Assembly: GCF_004664715.2 (NCBI RefSeq)
Contig: NC_051071.1
Span: forward strand, 8,869,410-8,933,409
Length of the DNA stretch: 64,000 nt
Source: Peromyscus leucopus
Lineage: Eukaryota; Chordata; Mammalia; Rodentia; Cricetidae
Reading direction: 5' to 3'
Under the pieces are notes generated by a model. That model saw only the letters and a program-made list of their open reading frames with translations. It made no database searches and was not told where the DNA came from. Both the position numbers and the translations under genes were made by a program. Shown here piece after piece: positions 11,131-21,700 of this stretch; positions within the stretch are counted from its first letter, which is position 1; every line of letters starts with the position of its first letter.

Positions 11131-11500
11131 TTAGTTACTTTTCTATTGCTGTGGTAAAACACCATGACCAAGCCAACCTATAGAATAAAATTTATTTTGT
11201 TCTTACAGTTTCAGAGGGTTAGAGTTCATGACTATCATGGGGGTTAACTTAGCAGCAAGCAGGCCAGCAAAACATTGGAGTAGTAACTGAGCACTCCCAT
11301 CTGATCTGCAAGCACAAGACACAGAGAGAAGAGCTAAATGGGAATAGCATGGACTTTTGAAACCTCAAATCTTGCCTTCAGTGACATACCTCCTCCAGCA
11401 GGGTCATGCCTCTTAACTTCTTCCCAACAGTCTTGCCACCTGGGCACCAAGTATTCAAATATATGAGCCTATGGAGTCATTCTCATGCAAAACACTATGA
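11131..11500. mobile_element. Rodent-specific interspersed repeat
   Basis: It begins TTAGTTACTTTTCTATTGCT and contains 'ACACCATGACCAAG', 'GTTTCAGAGGGTTAG', 'ACTTTTGAAACCTCAAA' and 'ATATGAGCCTATGG' in order, ending near 11500. This string of blocks is a very common mouse/hamster repeat that I know from memory (URR1- or RMER1-type; name tentative). It has no coding capacity. Related but distinct copies are at 18020-18332 and 44680-45010. Confidence 0.7.
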
Positions 11501-11889
11501 TAAAATAATGAGTTTTATTTTGATATTCCCATATATGCACATAGTATACTTCGATTTTAATGTTCTCCTGTATTAACTTTTAATAATTATTCACATTTTG
11601 GAACTGAAAGACTAATAGTTACATTAATATCAATATTAATACACAACTTTATTTCTTATTGGTATGGTGGTTTCTAAAGTGACATATAAACTTGATTTGC
11701 CAATCAATAAAGTCAAGAAAATTATACTATCCACCTAAAATGTTAAAATTATCATTTTTATGGAATTTTGAACAGCTTTTAACTTTTTTTCATAATGTAT
11801 AAAACATATTTGGGTTGTATTGGCTATTGCAATCCTCTGGAATTTCCAAAGTGTAGCGCTTTCAGTTACTTTTCCTTCATTTGTTTTTC
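11501..11889. other. Unique AT-rich sequence
   Basis: No gene or repeat recognised. Confidence 0.4.
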
Positions 11890-12050
11890 TGTAGGTGTAC
11901 GTTTCTGTGTTTGTAGGAGCATTTAGAGGTCAGAGGACAATTTATAGGAGTAGGTTCTCCTGTAGAACCTTGTGGTTTCTAGAGATCAAATTTGGGATTT
12001 CTGGCTTAGTGGAAGGCTCCTTTATCCACTTAGCAGTCTTGCTGGCCCAA
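11890..12050 (-). mobile_element. B3-type SINE
   Basis: Reverse-strand B3/B2-superfamily SINE. AGAGGTCAGAGGACAATTT is near 11934, 'gatcaaatttgggatttctgg' is a diverged 'gatcgaactcaggtcgtcagg', and the tRNA-like head appears in reverse near 12030-12048 as 'ccacttagcagtcttgctggccc'. It is diverged but spans most of the family length. Confidence 0.8.
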
Positions 12051-12801
12051 GGTCAGTCCTTTTATTTCTGCTAATGTTCAGTTGGGTTGAATTCTTAGTT
12101 TCTTATGCATTATTCACTTATAAATTATGATCTCTCATGCTTAGAATGCCTCTGAGAACACCTGTACTGCGTGGATTAAACATGCACACCTACAAAGTAC
12201 TTCTGCATTTTTTAAGTGGATATCTCCAGGATATCCTAATATGTGGATAGGTTTACTAGCTTCATGGTTTATGAATTCTTAACCACTGGACCAAATTCAA
12301 GCAACATTCACTCATTCCTCAGAATTTTTTCTTACTGTAAATCCCTAGAGGATTGAGAGAGAATTTTGTATTATTGCCTAGTATTGGTTATTAGACTTTT
12401 TAGTCTTCTAGTGATTAATCTTAAGAAGACTCTCTCTTAATGTTGGTTGTCTATGTTCTAGGCTTTCTTCTGAAGCTAAATGCTTTTCCTTCTGTTTCAG
12501 TAAATGCTGAAAGCTAAGCTCCTGGACCATGGAAAGAGAACTCTAAGGGTAACTGGACACAACCCTTCCCAAGATGGGGCATAAGCTGCTCACTCTGTTT
12601 CTTAAGGTCTTCAGTTCTGGCTCTGGGAATTACACTCACCTTGTTATATTTTGTGTAGTTTGTTTTTCACAGAGTGAGCTGGCAAGTCATAATTTCTGCT
12701 GTAATTATGAAGCTGGAAGACTCATTGCCCTTTTTTTGTACAATTACCCTTCTTCATTTTAATGCTTGAGCTTAGGGTTTTCATCCATAAATATTAAATG
12801 C
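12051..12801. other. Unique sequence, no gene seen
   Basis: No repeat or gene recognised. The 62-codon frame at 12574-12762 looks like chance. Confidence 0.4.
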
Positions 12802-12905
12802 AAGGACTAGGGATGTAGTAGAGTGGTGGAGCATTTACTGAGCATGCACAAAGCCCTGAATCTAATCTTCAGCACTGTACAAATAACAACAGAAATCAAA
12901 AGTAA
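12802..12905 (+). mobile_element. ID-family SINE
   Basis: 'AGGACTAGGGATGTAGTAGA' followed by 'GTGGTGGAGCATTTACTGAGCATGCACAAAGCCCTG' (seen in parts) is the tRNA-Ala-like ID/BC1-type body, including the A-box-like start, and it ends in an A-rich tail near 12880-12905. It is diverged from the consensus, so it is an older copy and unlikely to be active. Confidence 0.75.
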
Positions 12906-13860
12906 ATGAAGGAAAAAACAGTAAGAACCGTAGTTATTCAAATCTTGATGCTTGAGGTTTTTGACACATAAGGTAATAGTGGTAGTTCATAAGCTACATT
13001 AGTACTTTAATATTTCTGAACTGAATTATCTCATAATAATATTTGTATTTCTTTTTGAGTGAAATCATATTATCTATCTCAGTGCATTCATAGTGCTTAT
13101 GTGATATTGAAAGGAAACTGTAGGTAACATCTGAGACCAAGATACTCTTTCTAACCAGCACTGATGACAGAATTTCACACAGAGTATTTTTAGTGTTTGG
13201 ATTCAACACAATTCCTTCCTCAAGATTTTTTTAGTGCTTACATTTTTTGTAATTCTGCTTAGTATTTTGTAAACGTTTTATGACATTATTAACCTATTTG
13301 TACTATATCCTGCATTTATGCTAAAACATATACTTCATAAAATATAAACAAACACGGTAGCATCAGGAATAATGAATAAAACTAGGCACTGCTACAGGAA
13401 GACTGCTACTGAAGCGTTTTCTTGGGAGGTTGTTTTGCTACTTTGCTGTTCATTTCTTTCGGTTTCTTTCATAATCCTAAGGACATAAGTTCTTTTGTTT
13501 ATTTGTTTGTTTGCTTCATTTGGAAAGGGACTTAGAGACTGGTTTGTTTGGTTTTTTTTGAACTTCAAATACTTTCTATGCCATTCCTTCCCAGTATTCC
13601 TCAAGTATGGAATTTGATGGTGAGCAGCTCTGGGACCCAGTGATATGAGTTCATTTGCCTTTTGGAGATCACTTGAATTAAGGAACATTCTCCATCTCTG
13701 GTAGCTGTATTTTTCTTGCTTTCTGAGAGTGTTCATGCTTTTGAATCTAAGGTATTTGTGTCAAACAATACAGGAGATTGAGGCTCAAAGCCGGAGCTTC
13801 ACTGGTTTTTATACACCTGCAAATCCATCAGTTCCAGTAACTTCATTAGGCTCCGCCTTG
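12906..13860. other. Unique AT-rich sequence
   Basis: No repeat recognised. A 114-codon minus-strand frame (13392-13736) is Lys/Asn/Gln-rich with no domain; AT-rich reverse-strand composition explains it. Confidence 0.4.
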
Positions 13861-13900
13861 GTGTGTGCATATTTATATGCATATTTGTGTGTGTACATAT

Positions 13901-13946
<46 letters not shown>
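13861..13946. repeat. GT/GC/CA compound microsatellite
   Basis: Short GT runs interrupted by two ATGCATAT-like words lead into GCGCGCGCGC (13902-13911) and then a CA run to 13946. Alternating purine-pyrimidine with a CpG core is a classical Z-DNA-forming sequence. Confidence 0.95.
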
Positions 13947-13948
<2 letters not shown>

Positions 13949-14880
13949 TAAAAGGAAAAGGAATGAGGGACAGAAGGTCATCATCCTACAGGCCTTGACT
14001 CATTTATTCACATTGATACTCATTCCATTCGCTTGGGGTAGAGGTTCATGTCATTCAAACATCTTTTATTCATTTAATAAAAATCTGTGTCAAGTCCTGT
14101 GCTCTATTTATCAAATGTTTTCTTTTAACCCAAATTTTGTTTCCTCTTAAGGAAGTTCAAGTGAATAGACTTTTCTGTCAGACTTGATAAATGTCTTCAA
14201 AAGACATTAAATACCTATCTATGATACTGCCCAACCATACCAATTGACATAAATAGCTTGCTAATTTGAATGACTTACAGATGTGTAGTGTTTCAATTAT
14301 GAAGTGTTTGGAATGGGAAGTGTCATTCAGGATGAGGATGACCCCACACAGCTATGATGATTGCAGAGGTCTCTGACAGGACAAAGTCATCTGCTTACAG
14401 TTTTGTGAATGAAATGATTACAACACTGAATTTGCTTATATTCCAGCCTAATAAACAGAAGCTCACCAGCTAAGAACGTGTTGCCATGCACCTGTTCTTT
14501 ATTATCATGACAAGTGTGTATGAAAACTATCTGTAGTACATTCACCTACCAAGTGAAGGCCTCAGAGTGTTTCTCACATTAAATAAACATCTTTGGTAAT
14601 CAGACAGAGCTCCCCATTCCCCTGCACTTGCGGTTTTAAAAGAGTGTAAGGTACAGATCTGCTTCTAAATTGAAAATATTTCCCTCTGCAAATTCTTCCT
14701 CATACAGAAATTACAAAAACAAACTTGTTATTGAATGTTTAAATTTGACTGCTTTTTGAGCTGCTATGGATACTTCTTGAAATCTTGCCGCTGTGGTGGT
14801 TATTCTTATCCAAGGTTGTGGCCAATGACTAGCGCCTGTCTCTTTGTCTAAAATAGACCTGTGCTTTGGCCTCATCTCTT
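13947..14880. other. Unique sequence, no gene seen
   Basis: No repeat or gene recognised. Confidence 0.4.
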
Positions 14881-14992
14881 AATGATGTTTTTTTTCATCT
14901 CTAGCCCTAGGGACTGGACCCTCATCTCTAGCCCTAGGGACTGGACCCGGGTTCTTGCTCTTTCTAGGCAATCACTCCACCACTGTATGAAA
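14881..14992 (-). mobile_element. ID/B4-like SINE with 27-bp duplication
   Basis: In reverse, 'GGGACTGGACCCGGGTTCTTGC' (in parts) followed by 'GGCAATCACTCCACCACTG' matches the ID-type tRNA-like body. Within it the unit TCATCTCTAGCCCTAGGG plus 9 bases is present twice without mismatch (14895-14921 and 14922-14948). Confidence 0.65.
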
Positions 14993-15012
14993 TATGCAAT
15001 CCAGATAATACT

Positions 15013-15271
15013 TTGATGTGTTTGTGCAGTGGCACTTTTCATCCATCCCTTCCATCACTGTTGAATGGTGTTGACAAAAATATCTTTAGATCCCTGTTTA
15101 AAATAGAATGTGTTTACCAGCTACCAGCAATGATAGCAGAGACGACTCTGAGCTTTTTGGATGACTCAGTGTCTATGGGAATAATCATGTGTCTATTTTA
15201 TAATTGCTCCTTGACAGTTTTTTCAGAGGTTTATTTATTTTTAATTCTGGAGCCATATTCTCTCCAAGTAC
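15013..15271. other. Unique sequence, no gene seen
   Basis: An 88-codon plus-strand frame (15013-15279) lies here; it has no recognisable domain and no supporting signals. Confidence 0.35.
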
Positions 15272-15340
15272 GTAGGTAGGTAGGTAGGTAGGGAGAGAGG
15301 GAGGGAGGGAGCGAGGGAGAGAGGAAGAGGAGAGGGAGGA
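15272..15340. repeat. GTAG/GGGA purine-rich repeat
   Basis: Six GTAG units pass into GAGA/GGGA-type purine repeats. Except for T in the first part, the plus strand is nearly all purine. Confidence 0.9.
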
Positions 15341-15859
15341 GCTGTTGCCATGCTAGTGACAATGAAGTTTTCATAATAAAATTGGTGAGCTGTTAAGATG
15401 TGTATTGATAAGAAATGATAGTTGATAAGAAAATGATAGATATAAAGACAGAAATATTGGACAGTCTTTTGAGAGTTGCAAAACATACAGAAATATGTCT
15501 GACTACATGCTCCCTGTGTGCCCGTCATGGTAGCTTTGGTTATTGGAACACTGAGAATTTCTGCAGCATTTGGAATGTTGCTCAGTAAGTTACCCAACTT
15601 TTTTTTTTTTTCACAGAGTCCTGAATAAATGCTCTATGTGTTCACATATGCATCCCTCTATATATTTTTGATTGAAAATAATCCTATCATAAAACACTTG
15701 TCTGCTCTACTAAATCAATTTGACTGTGTTTATAGCCATGGGAATTATTTAATGTTGTTTGATATTTTTTTGTTTTGTTTATACTGAAAAATCATTAACT
15801 AAGAAGCAGAGAGAACAAAAAATGGTTTGTTAAATTCATATTACCTACTGTTCTTTCTT
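15341..15859. other. Unique sequence, no gene seen
   Basis: No gene recognised. A T tract lies at 15599-15612. Confidence 0.4.
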
Positions 15860-16420
15860 TTCTCCTGTATTTTCTTCAAATTAATCAATTAAAATGCACA
15901 GATGTTCAATTAAAACTATAAAAATTTCCATGGCTACAGCTGTTTTGAAGCTGCATTGTTGAAAATTTAACATATCTCATAATGATTCCCTCTCAGAAGA
16001 AATTAAATTAATGACTCTTTGCTAGATTATTTTCCATTTGATAAATTAAACAAAATTAGAAAAAAACCCTGAGACTGACTCTGCCTGCTACATTTATTAA
16101 TTAGCATGATAGACTAGCACATACTAACATGAACAGGCAACATGGAAATTGTTTCTTATTTTTCAAGTGTTATACCTGCAGGACTGCAGTTTATCTTATC
16201 CGCAAATGGTTACATGTTATAAATTATTAAAATTTCACCTGTAAATAGCAGACAAGTGACAAATTTTGTCATCTCACATAATAGAGATGGCAGCGATGTG
16301 ATTAGGCAGGGCTGGGAGGACATTTTTCTTCACATTTTTGTCCACCTCTTGCATGATAGTCAGTGACCCTTAAATAATCAGCAGAGAGGCAGGATAGTTT
16401 TTCTCAGTCATGTTCATGTG
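15860..16420. promoter_or_regulatory. Candidate conserved noncoding block
   Basis: Repeat-free AT-rich stretch with closely spaced homeodomain-type words (ATTAATTAG near 16096, AAATTAAATTAATGA near 16000), a GATA-type word (CTTATC at 16195-16200) and TGACAAATTTTGTCA-like dyads near 16256-16271. This is the texture of a developmental enhancer, but only alignment with other mammals would show it. Inference. Confidence 0.22.
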
Positions 16421-17229
16421 TCTCCAGCAGAATTTAGATTTTCAGTTTTCACTTCTCATTCCCACATTGTTGTTTAATTTTGGAATATTTTCCAATTTTC
16501 ATTTTTCTTATGCCCAGACTGAGGGTGCTCATTTGACTCCCTCTTTTTCCTAAGACTGAGGTGTGCATAGCAACCCTAAAATGGGCAGGCATCCTAGCAA
16601 TGTACGCAGGAATGTGTAGCCTTGAGTTTGCAGTCTTCAGTAAGACTGGGCACTCTGGTGCCTTCTCTATGCTTCGATTTTGAAGCAGAATTCTTTCTGC
16701 TGTGGTAACCTCCTTTGCCTTTAGGCTTTGAATGGACTGGATGAGGCTCACATAGGGTAAACCTGCTTTGAAGTCTAAAAATAGTAATGTTAATCACAGC
16801 TCAACTTTCATAGTAATGATTATATTGATGTGTAGCCAAAAAAACTGGGAAGCACAGCCCAGCTAAGCTGACATGTGAAGTGGCCAGGATATTCATTAGA
16901 AAGCAGAAACAAGGTAGAAGAAAGGGTTAGACATTTACCTGGGCAAGAGCCACTACTGAGGCTTAAAGTATATCCCTGGAGTCTTTGTCTTACAACTTTT
17001 CTCTTTTCTCAATGAACTGTTTATTCTATTTCATAATTCTTTATTCATATATGTGTGCCCACCTTCTCACTTCATTAATATTATTTCCTTTGCAAGTCAT
17101 ATTTAATAGAGTCAATATTTGAATCTTTGGAGTTTCATTTTTTTGTTTCTTAAGGACATTATATCTCTGCACAATAGTCTTTTAATATATTACTGCACGC
17201 AAATTTGCTAGTTAAAATATGCACATCCC
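16421..17229. other. Unique sequence, no gene seen
   Basis: Two overlapping minus-strand frames of 67 and 100 codons (16449-16797) have no recognised domain. No repeats identified. Confidence 0.4.
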
Positions 17230-17560
17230 CAAACCATTTGCACAGGTTGTTAAACCTGCTTCTAGAAATGTACCAGTTTCCATTCCCAAAGGTAGTGTCA
17301 TGGAGGCCTCTCCTCTTCCTCCTCCATAGACTTCAGTGTAAGAATGAAAAATCATTCCAATTGAAAAGATAAAAATGGCATCTTATCATTTTAATTTGTA
17401 TTTCTTTGATTTCTAGGATGTTTTTAGGTTTCTTGAGGCTGCTGATGTTTGGGGTTCTGTGTGAATGTCTTACTTTTCCCAGTTTCCAACCCAATGCTTG
17501 TTGACTTATATTTCTATTCTACAAAATTGTATTCAAATGTGTGTACATATGTGTGTATAT
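17230..17560 (-). mobile_element. LINE-1 3' ORF2 remnant
   Basis: In reverse this follows the 3' end of LINE-1 ORF2. It has 'CAGTTTCCATTCCCAAAGG' near 17276, a block ending in 'CTCTTCCTCC', then 'GGCATCTTATCATTTTAATT' near 17378 and 'GTATTTCTTTGATTTCTAGG'. The frame is heavily broken. Confidence 0.55.
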
Positions 17561-17643
17561 GTATGACTATACATGTAGAGTTTGCTCTCTCGCAAATACC
17601 TCCCCAGTTTTGTTATTGATTTTTAATTTTATTTTGTTAACAT

Positions 17644-17828
17644 TGAAGTTTATTATTATTATTATTATTATTGGTTTTTCGAGACAGGGTTTCCCTATGT
17701 AACAGTCCTGGCTGTCCTGGAACTTTCTCTGTGAATCAAGCTGGCCTCACACTGACTGAAATCTGCCTGCCTCTGCCTCCCGAGTGCTGGGATTAAAGGT
17801 GTGCATCATCACCACCCGGCTGAAGTTT
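17644..17828 (-). mobile_element. B1 SINE with target-site duplication
   Basis: A near-complete B1 lies in reverse orientation at 17673-17820. It includes the reverse-strand 'CGAGACAGGGTTTCCC' block, 'CTGCCTCCCGAGTGCTGGG' and 'GATTAAAGGTGTGCATC'. Its A tail has become a TTA (plus strand) microsatellite at 17651-17672. The insertion is bounded by the direct repeat TGAAGTTT at 17644-17651 and 17821-17828. It is short for a target-site duplication but in the right place. Confidence 0.9.
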
Positions 17829-18019
17829 TTATTTTTAATTTTGAGTCAGCCAGTTCATCCATTGGCCCCATCTATTATGCAGCTGGGTAACAAGTTGCAG
17901 ACATTCCCACTCCAAGATCATGCTCCTGCTAATGTCCTTAAAGTTCCGCCTTCCGTCCTGCTCCCTCACTTTCTTAAATACTTTTCTCATTGCTCTAAGC
18001 ACATATCTGGCAAGAATAA
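17829..18019. other. Unique sequence between B1 and rodent repeat
   Basis: No feature recognised. The 173-codon frame at 17784-18305 runs from the B1 through this segment into the next repeat and is therefore not a gene. Confidence 0.4.
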
Positions 18020-18332
18020 CTCAAGGGGGATGACGTTTGTTTTGGTTCACAGTTGGATGGATATAGTCACTATGGGGCTGTGGAGTCATGGTGGGATCCA
18101 CAGCCAGAAAGCAGAAATAAATGTATGTTGTTGGTGCTCAACTTGCTCTTGTTTTTCAGTTTTTAAAATCAGTTTGGGACCCTACACATGGGATGTTGGT
18201 GGCTACAGTTTCCTTCTCTCAGTTACACCTCATTGGAAACATCCCCACAGCTATGTCCAGAGGTGTGCTGCATTTGTTTCTGAATTATTTCTTAATCCAA
18301 TCTAAAGATGACAAAATTAACCATTATTGGGG
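18020..18332. mobile_element. Rodent-specific repeat, second copy
   Basis: Blocks 'TTTTGGTTCACAGTTGGATG', 'GGGACCCTACACATGGGATG' and 'AGCTATGTCCAGAGGTGTG' follow a common rodent repeat related to the one at 44680-45010, in the same orientation. The end (about 18320) abuts the LTR that starts at about 18333, so that LTR appears to have landed at its edge. Confidence 0.6.
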
Positions 18333-19589
18333 ACTATGGGGGTCCAGCTCCTTGATAGTCCCCTCCCAGGGTCCGGGAAGAATCTACAACCAGCTGATAA
18401 TTAATCTTTGATGAAAAGAAATGAATCTATGTACATGAAACTCCTTAGTTCATACACTTTATTATTATTCTGTGATAGTTCTCTCTCTACACAGCTTCTA
18501 TTCTGCTCTCATGCCTAGCTCCTTCCTTGCCTGATTTCTCTACTGTCCCTTCTAGGTTCTGTCTTAATTCCTTCATCTAGTTCTGTCCCTTCTAGGTTCT
18601 CATCTGTCTAGTTCTTTCCCCTATCAGCTCCTCTCCCGTCTCCTTCTCTCTCATCTGGCTCTTCCTCATCTTGTTCTTTCCCATCTGGCTCTTCCTCATC
18701 TTGTTCTTTCCCATCTGGCTCTTCCTCATCTTCCATCTCATTCCTCTTGTCCTCTCTTCTAGCCCTTCAATCTAGTTCTTCCCCATCTCAGTTCGTTCCT
18801 CTCAAGTTCTTACCCATCTAGTTCTTCCATTCTCTTTTCTCTTCTTTGTCTCCTCGTGCCCTGGGAGTCCTGGTATATATACACTTACAAGCAGTATTCC
18901 CTTAGCAGTGCAAAACCAGGCTTCCAGGGTCAAATGGAGGGGTGATAAGAATCACATAGGGAGGCAATAACCGTTAATTATCATTTGCAACCCCAAAGGG
19001 AAGTGACCAATGGGGAAATGGATTAACTAAAGGCTAAATTCAGGTAATATCTAAGAAGAGGGCTCTTGTGTGCTCAAGTATAATCTTAGAAAGTGTTAAG
19101 AATCTATAAGTTGCTAGGTCAATGGGAGAAAATAAAACTGTCTTCTTTTTTTCCTGTGGCTCCTATCTGTTCAAGCTATCTGCTGTTTTTCTGCAGGGTG
19201 GGGGAAAGTGTGCTCAATCACTAGGCAACCTGTGCACAGCTAGATGCCTCTGGTGATAGTTAATGGGAAATCTGGAACTGGAGGTAAGGTTTGAGAAAGG
19301 AGGAAGTAAGGCTTAATTGGCACATCAGCCAGGCCTTCTCCAACAGGTAGCCTGGATGCTTAAGTCTGTTCTTAGAGAGTACAGAAGTATCTCTGATAAA
19401 GTATTTTCCTCCAACTGGGGATGGACCTGGCTGGATGCTGCTAATGATAATTACAGGGAGGCTTGAACTGGAGTTCTGGCTGAGCATAGCTGTCAGCACA
19501 GAAGGTTATCTAAATATTCCTAGAAGTGGTTAGGTAAGGAGTTAGCGGTCTATAAAGTTGGTAAGGCTGTAAGAAAGGAGGGTCTGAGC
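18333..19589 (-). mobile_element. IAP-like endogenous retroviral LTR region
   Basis: On the minus strand there is a TATATATAC box near 18873-18881. Downstream is a long purine-rich leader (18490-18850), then an AATAAA signal near 18460-18466, and a terminal block ending about 18333. Sequence upstream of the box (18900-19589) would be U3 or flanking provirus. I recall the same blocks ('GAAACTCCTTAGTTCATACA', 'CAAAACCAGGCTTCCAGGGT', 'GACCAATGGGGAAATG' in reverse) from cricetid ERV2/IAP-type LTRs. No viral gene is intact; the 79-codon minus frame at 19260-19499 is short and unrecognised. Exact borders are uncertain. Confidence 0.55.
18652..18735. repeat. 30-bp tandem repeat, 2.8 copies
   Basis: The unit CATCTGGCTCTTCCTCATCT plus 10 bases recurs at 18652, 18682 and 18712. 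The first two copies and the first 21 bases of the third are identical. It lies in the pyrimidine-rich part of the LTR (purine-rich in the LTR sense strand) and looks like slippage expansion within the R region. Related degenerate 'TTCTAGTTCT' words continue on both sides from about 18490 to 18850. Confidence 0.9.
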
Positions 19590-20003
19590 TGAATTGTGTA
19601 AAGCTATTACTTAACGTCCACCTGACCTAGGCAGTGTCTCTGCTGTGGATATCATTCTATATAAATAAAACACTGATGGCCAGTGACCAGGCAGGAAGTA
19701 GGTAGCCAGGCAGGAAGTAGGTGGGACAAGGAGAGAGGAAAAATCTGGGAAGCGGAAGGCTGAGGGGAGACACTGCAGCCACCACCAGGACAAGCAGCAT
19801 GTAAAGACTCTGGTAAGCCACCAGCCACGTGGCAAGGTATAGATTTATAAAAATGGGTTAATTTAAGATAAAAGAACAGTTAGCAATAAGCCTGCCACGG
19901 CCATACAGTTTATAAGTGATATAAGCGTCTGTGTGATTATTTTATAAGTGGATTGTGGGACTGTGGGGCTTGGGGAACCTGGAGAGAAGCCCTCCAGCAA
20001 CAT
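19590..20003 (+). mobile_element. LTR family A, copy 1
   Basis: Its segments in order are 'ACCTGACCTAGGCAGTG', a TATATAAATAAAA box near 19657-19669, CAGGCAGGAAGTAGGT present twice (19688 and 19708), 'AGCCACGTGGCAAGG' near 19823, 'AAAAATGGGTTAATTTAAG' near 19850 and 'GTTTATAAGTGATATAAGC' near 19908, ending 'CCTCCAGCAACA'. The 'GGGTTAATTTAA' core and flanks match, in reverse, the elements at 21275-21700 and 39200-39549, so all three belong to one LTR family common in cricetids. It carries no internal viral sequence. Confidence 0.7.
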
Positions 20004-21274
20004 GTCTCCTTATGGAATTTATCTTAAATCAGGAGAGTTGCATGTGGACTGTTATTACTGCTAGTCCTTGAAAGTGGCCAAGGGAGAATCTGATTCCAGA
20101 GAAAGCCTTTCCTAAGGCTGTTCTCCAAATACCTGGAATGTGTATGTCCAGAGACTGATCAGTCCACACTGTTAGCCCTTCTTAGGGAAAAGTCAATTGG
20201 GAAAGCTATGAAGGCACACATGATTTTCATAACAGAATAAAACTGATATATAACAAGCCAAGTAACACCAAAAACTCCTTGGGACTTGGCTTCCTCTGGA
20301 GGAATTCCCTGATTCCTCCAGGTAGTGACTCTGCCATAACCAGCTGAGTTCTTATGATATATTCCTGTGGCCCACAGCCAACCATCATGTTTTCTTTATT
20401 CTCTGATATTAAATACTATGTGTGGTGTGAGGTTGAGCTTATTGAAATGCAATTGCCTATCAACTTTTATATCTGAAGTTTATGCCATTCAAAAGACTAA
20501 AAATACTAGAAAGGAACAAATTACGTATATCATAGATCCAAGAAAAATCATGGTGGTTATACCACCTCATTATTCTGTCAAAAAAGGAGGTTTAAATGTT
20601 ACAATTGGCTCAGTTATTCCTGTGTGTGAATGTGTATGTTTCCATGGATTTACAAGGTGTACAAGACAGAATGCCTGGAGGATGGAATTAGGATTCTGGG
20701 AATCATTTCCTACATTGTTTACCATCCGATTAGCTGTGATATTTTATAGGCTTAGGGTTTGACTATGTCTGCATCTTTAATCAGTGGTCACATCAAATAA
20801 AACAGCACTAGATTGATGCCTTTAAATGCAGGTGTGCATGTGTGTGCTTGTGGGTATGTAAATGTCTCACAAGAGACTCTATGGGCATAATCTGCTAATG
20901 GCTGAATCTTGTTGCAGGTAACCATATGGAGTCAGAAAAATTATACCAGTCCCTACCGTAGCACCATCCCCCTAATATCATTGTCATTATGTAATTTATG
21001 GCTTCATAAGGAATATCTTCTATTATTTATCAAAAGATGGGGTATTTGATTCACTTTTTATAAGAAAGCAATTGACTGAGTGAAGTTTCACTTTATGTTT
21101 TTACCCTGTCCTAAAAACTCTCATCTGCCTTATAATCAATTTTTTTAACTAGATATGAGAGAAGAAACTAAAATGAAGTTTCAAGTGGGTCATATAAAAT
21201 TTATGATTTTGCAATTGTGAAAAGTGAATATATTCATAATTTGTCAAAAATACATCACAAATTTGTAGTTGGAA
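20004..21274. other. Mostly unassigned sequence
   Basis: 20004-20350 may still be retroviral flank (it follows directly on the LTR and has an 'AGAATAAAACTGATATATAA' block), but I cannot assign it. 20367-20762 holds a 131-codon plus-strand frame without recognisable domains. The rest is AT-rich with nothing recognised. Confidence 0.35.
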
Positions 21275-21700
21275 TTTTCTTTGGGCAACCAAACAGCTCC
21301 CAAATAAAGACAAAGAGACATGTTAATTATGAATGCTCCGCTTTAGCTTAGGCTTGTCCCACCAGCTCTTTTAACTTGATTTAACCTGTTTCTATTCATC
21401 TACATCTTGTCTCAGGGATTTTTACCTTTCTTTTATTCTGTTTGCCCTACTTTCCTGCTTCTTCCTTGCTGTATGTCTGGCCCCTGGTGTCTCCCTGGCA
21501 TTTCCTTTTCTAATTCTTCCTCCTATTTACTCTCCCTGCCTGGAAGCCCCACCTATACCTTCTCCCTTGCTATTGGCTGTTCAGCTTTTTATTAGACCAG
21601 TCAGGTGCCTTAGGCAAGCAAGGTAAAACAGCAACACATCTTTACATAGTTAAACAAATGCAACACATCTTTGCATATTAAACAAATATTCTGCAGCACA
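21275..21700 (-). mobile_element. LTR family A, copy 2
   Basis: On the minus strand it starts TGTGCTGCAGAATATTTG at 21700. It continues with 'GCCTAAGGCACCTGACTGG', 'TCTAATAAAAAGCTGAACAG', 'CCAATAGCAAGGGAG', 'GATGAATAGAAACAGGTTAA' and 'AGCTGGTGGGACAAGCCTAA' and ends near 21280. It is the same family as 19590-20003 and 39200-39549, but in opposite orientation to the first. The U3 keeps CCAAT and AATAAA-like words. A solo LTR with no internal sequence. Confidence 0.75.

Noticed and set aside
12802..12905. Possible tRNA gene
   Set aside because: The tRNA-like sequence with an A-rich tail fits an ID SINE; there is no full cloverleaf or terminator that I can see.
13392..13736. 114-codon minus-strand frame
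   Set aside because: Lys/Asn/Gln-rich composition expected from AT-rich DNA; no domain, splice context or repeat-encoded protein recognised.
17784..18305. 173-codon plus-strand frame
   Set aside because: It starts in a B1 SINE and ends in a rodent repeat; a chance frame across unrelated elements.
18640..18740. Possible CRISPR-like array
   Set aside because: The 30-bp units are directly adjacent with no spacers and lie in an LTR; the host is a mammal.
19260..19499. Retroviral protein fragment
   Set aside because: The 79-codon minus frame shows no motif of gag, protease, polymerase or envelope that I recognise.
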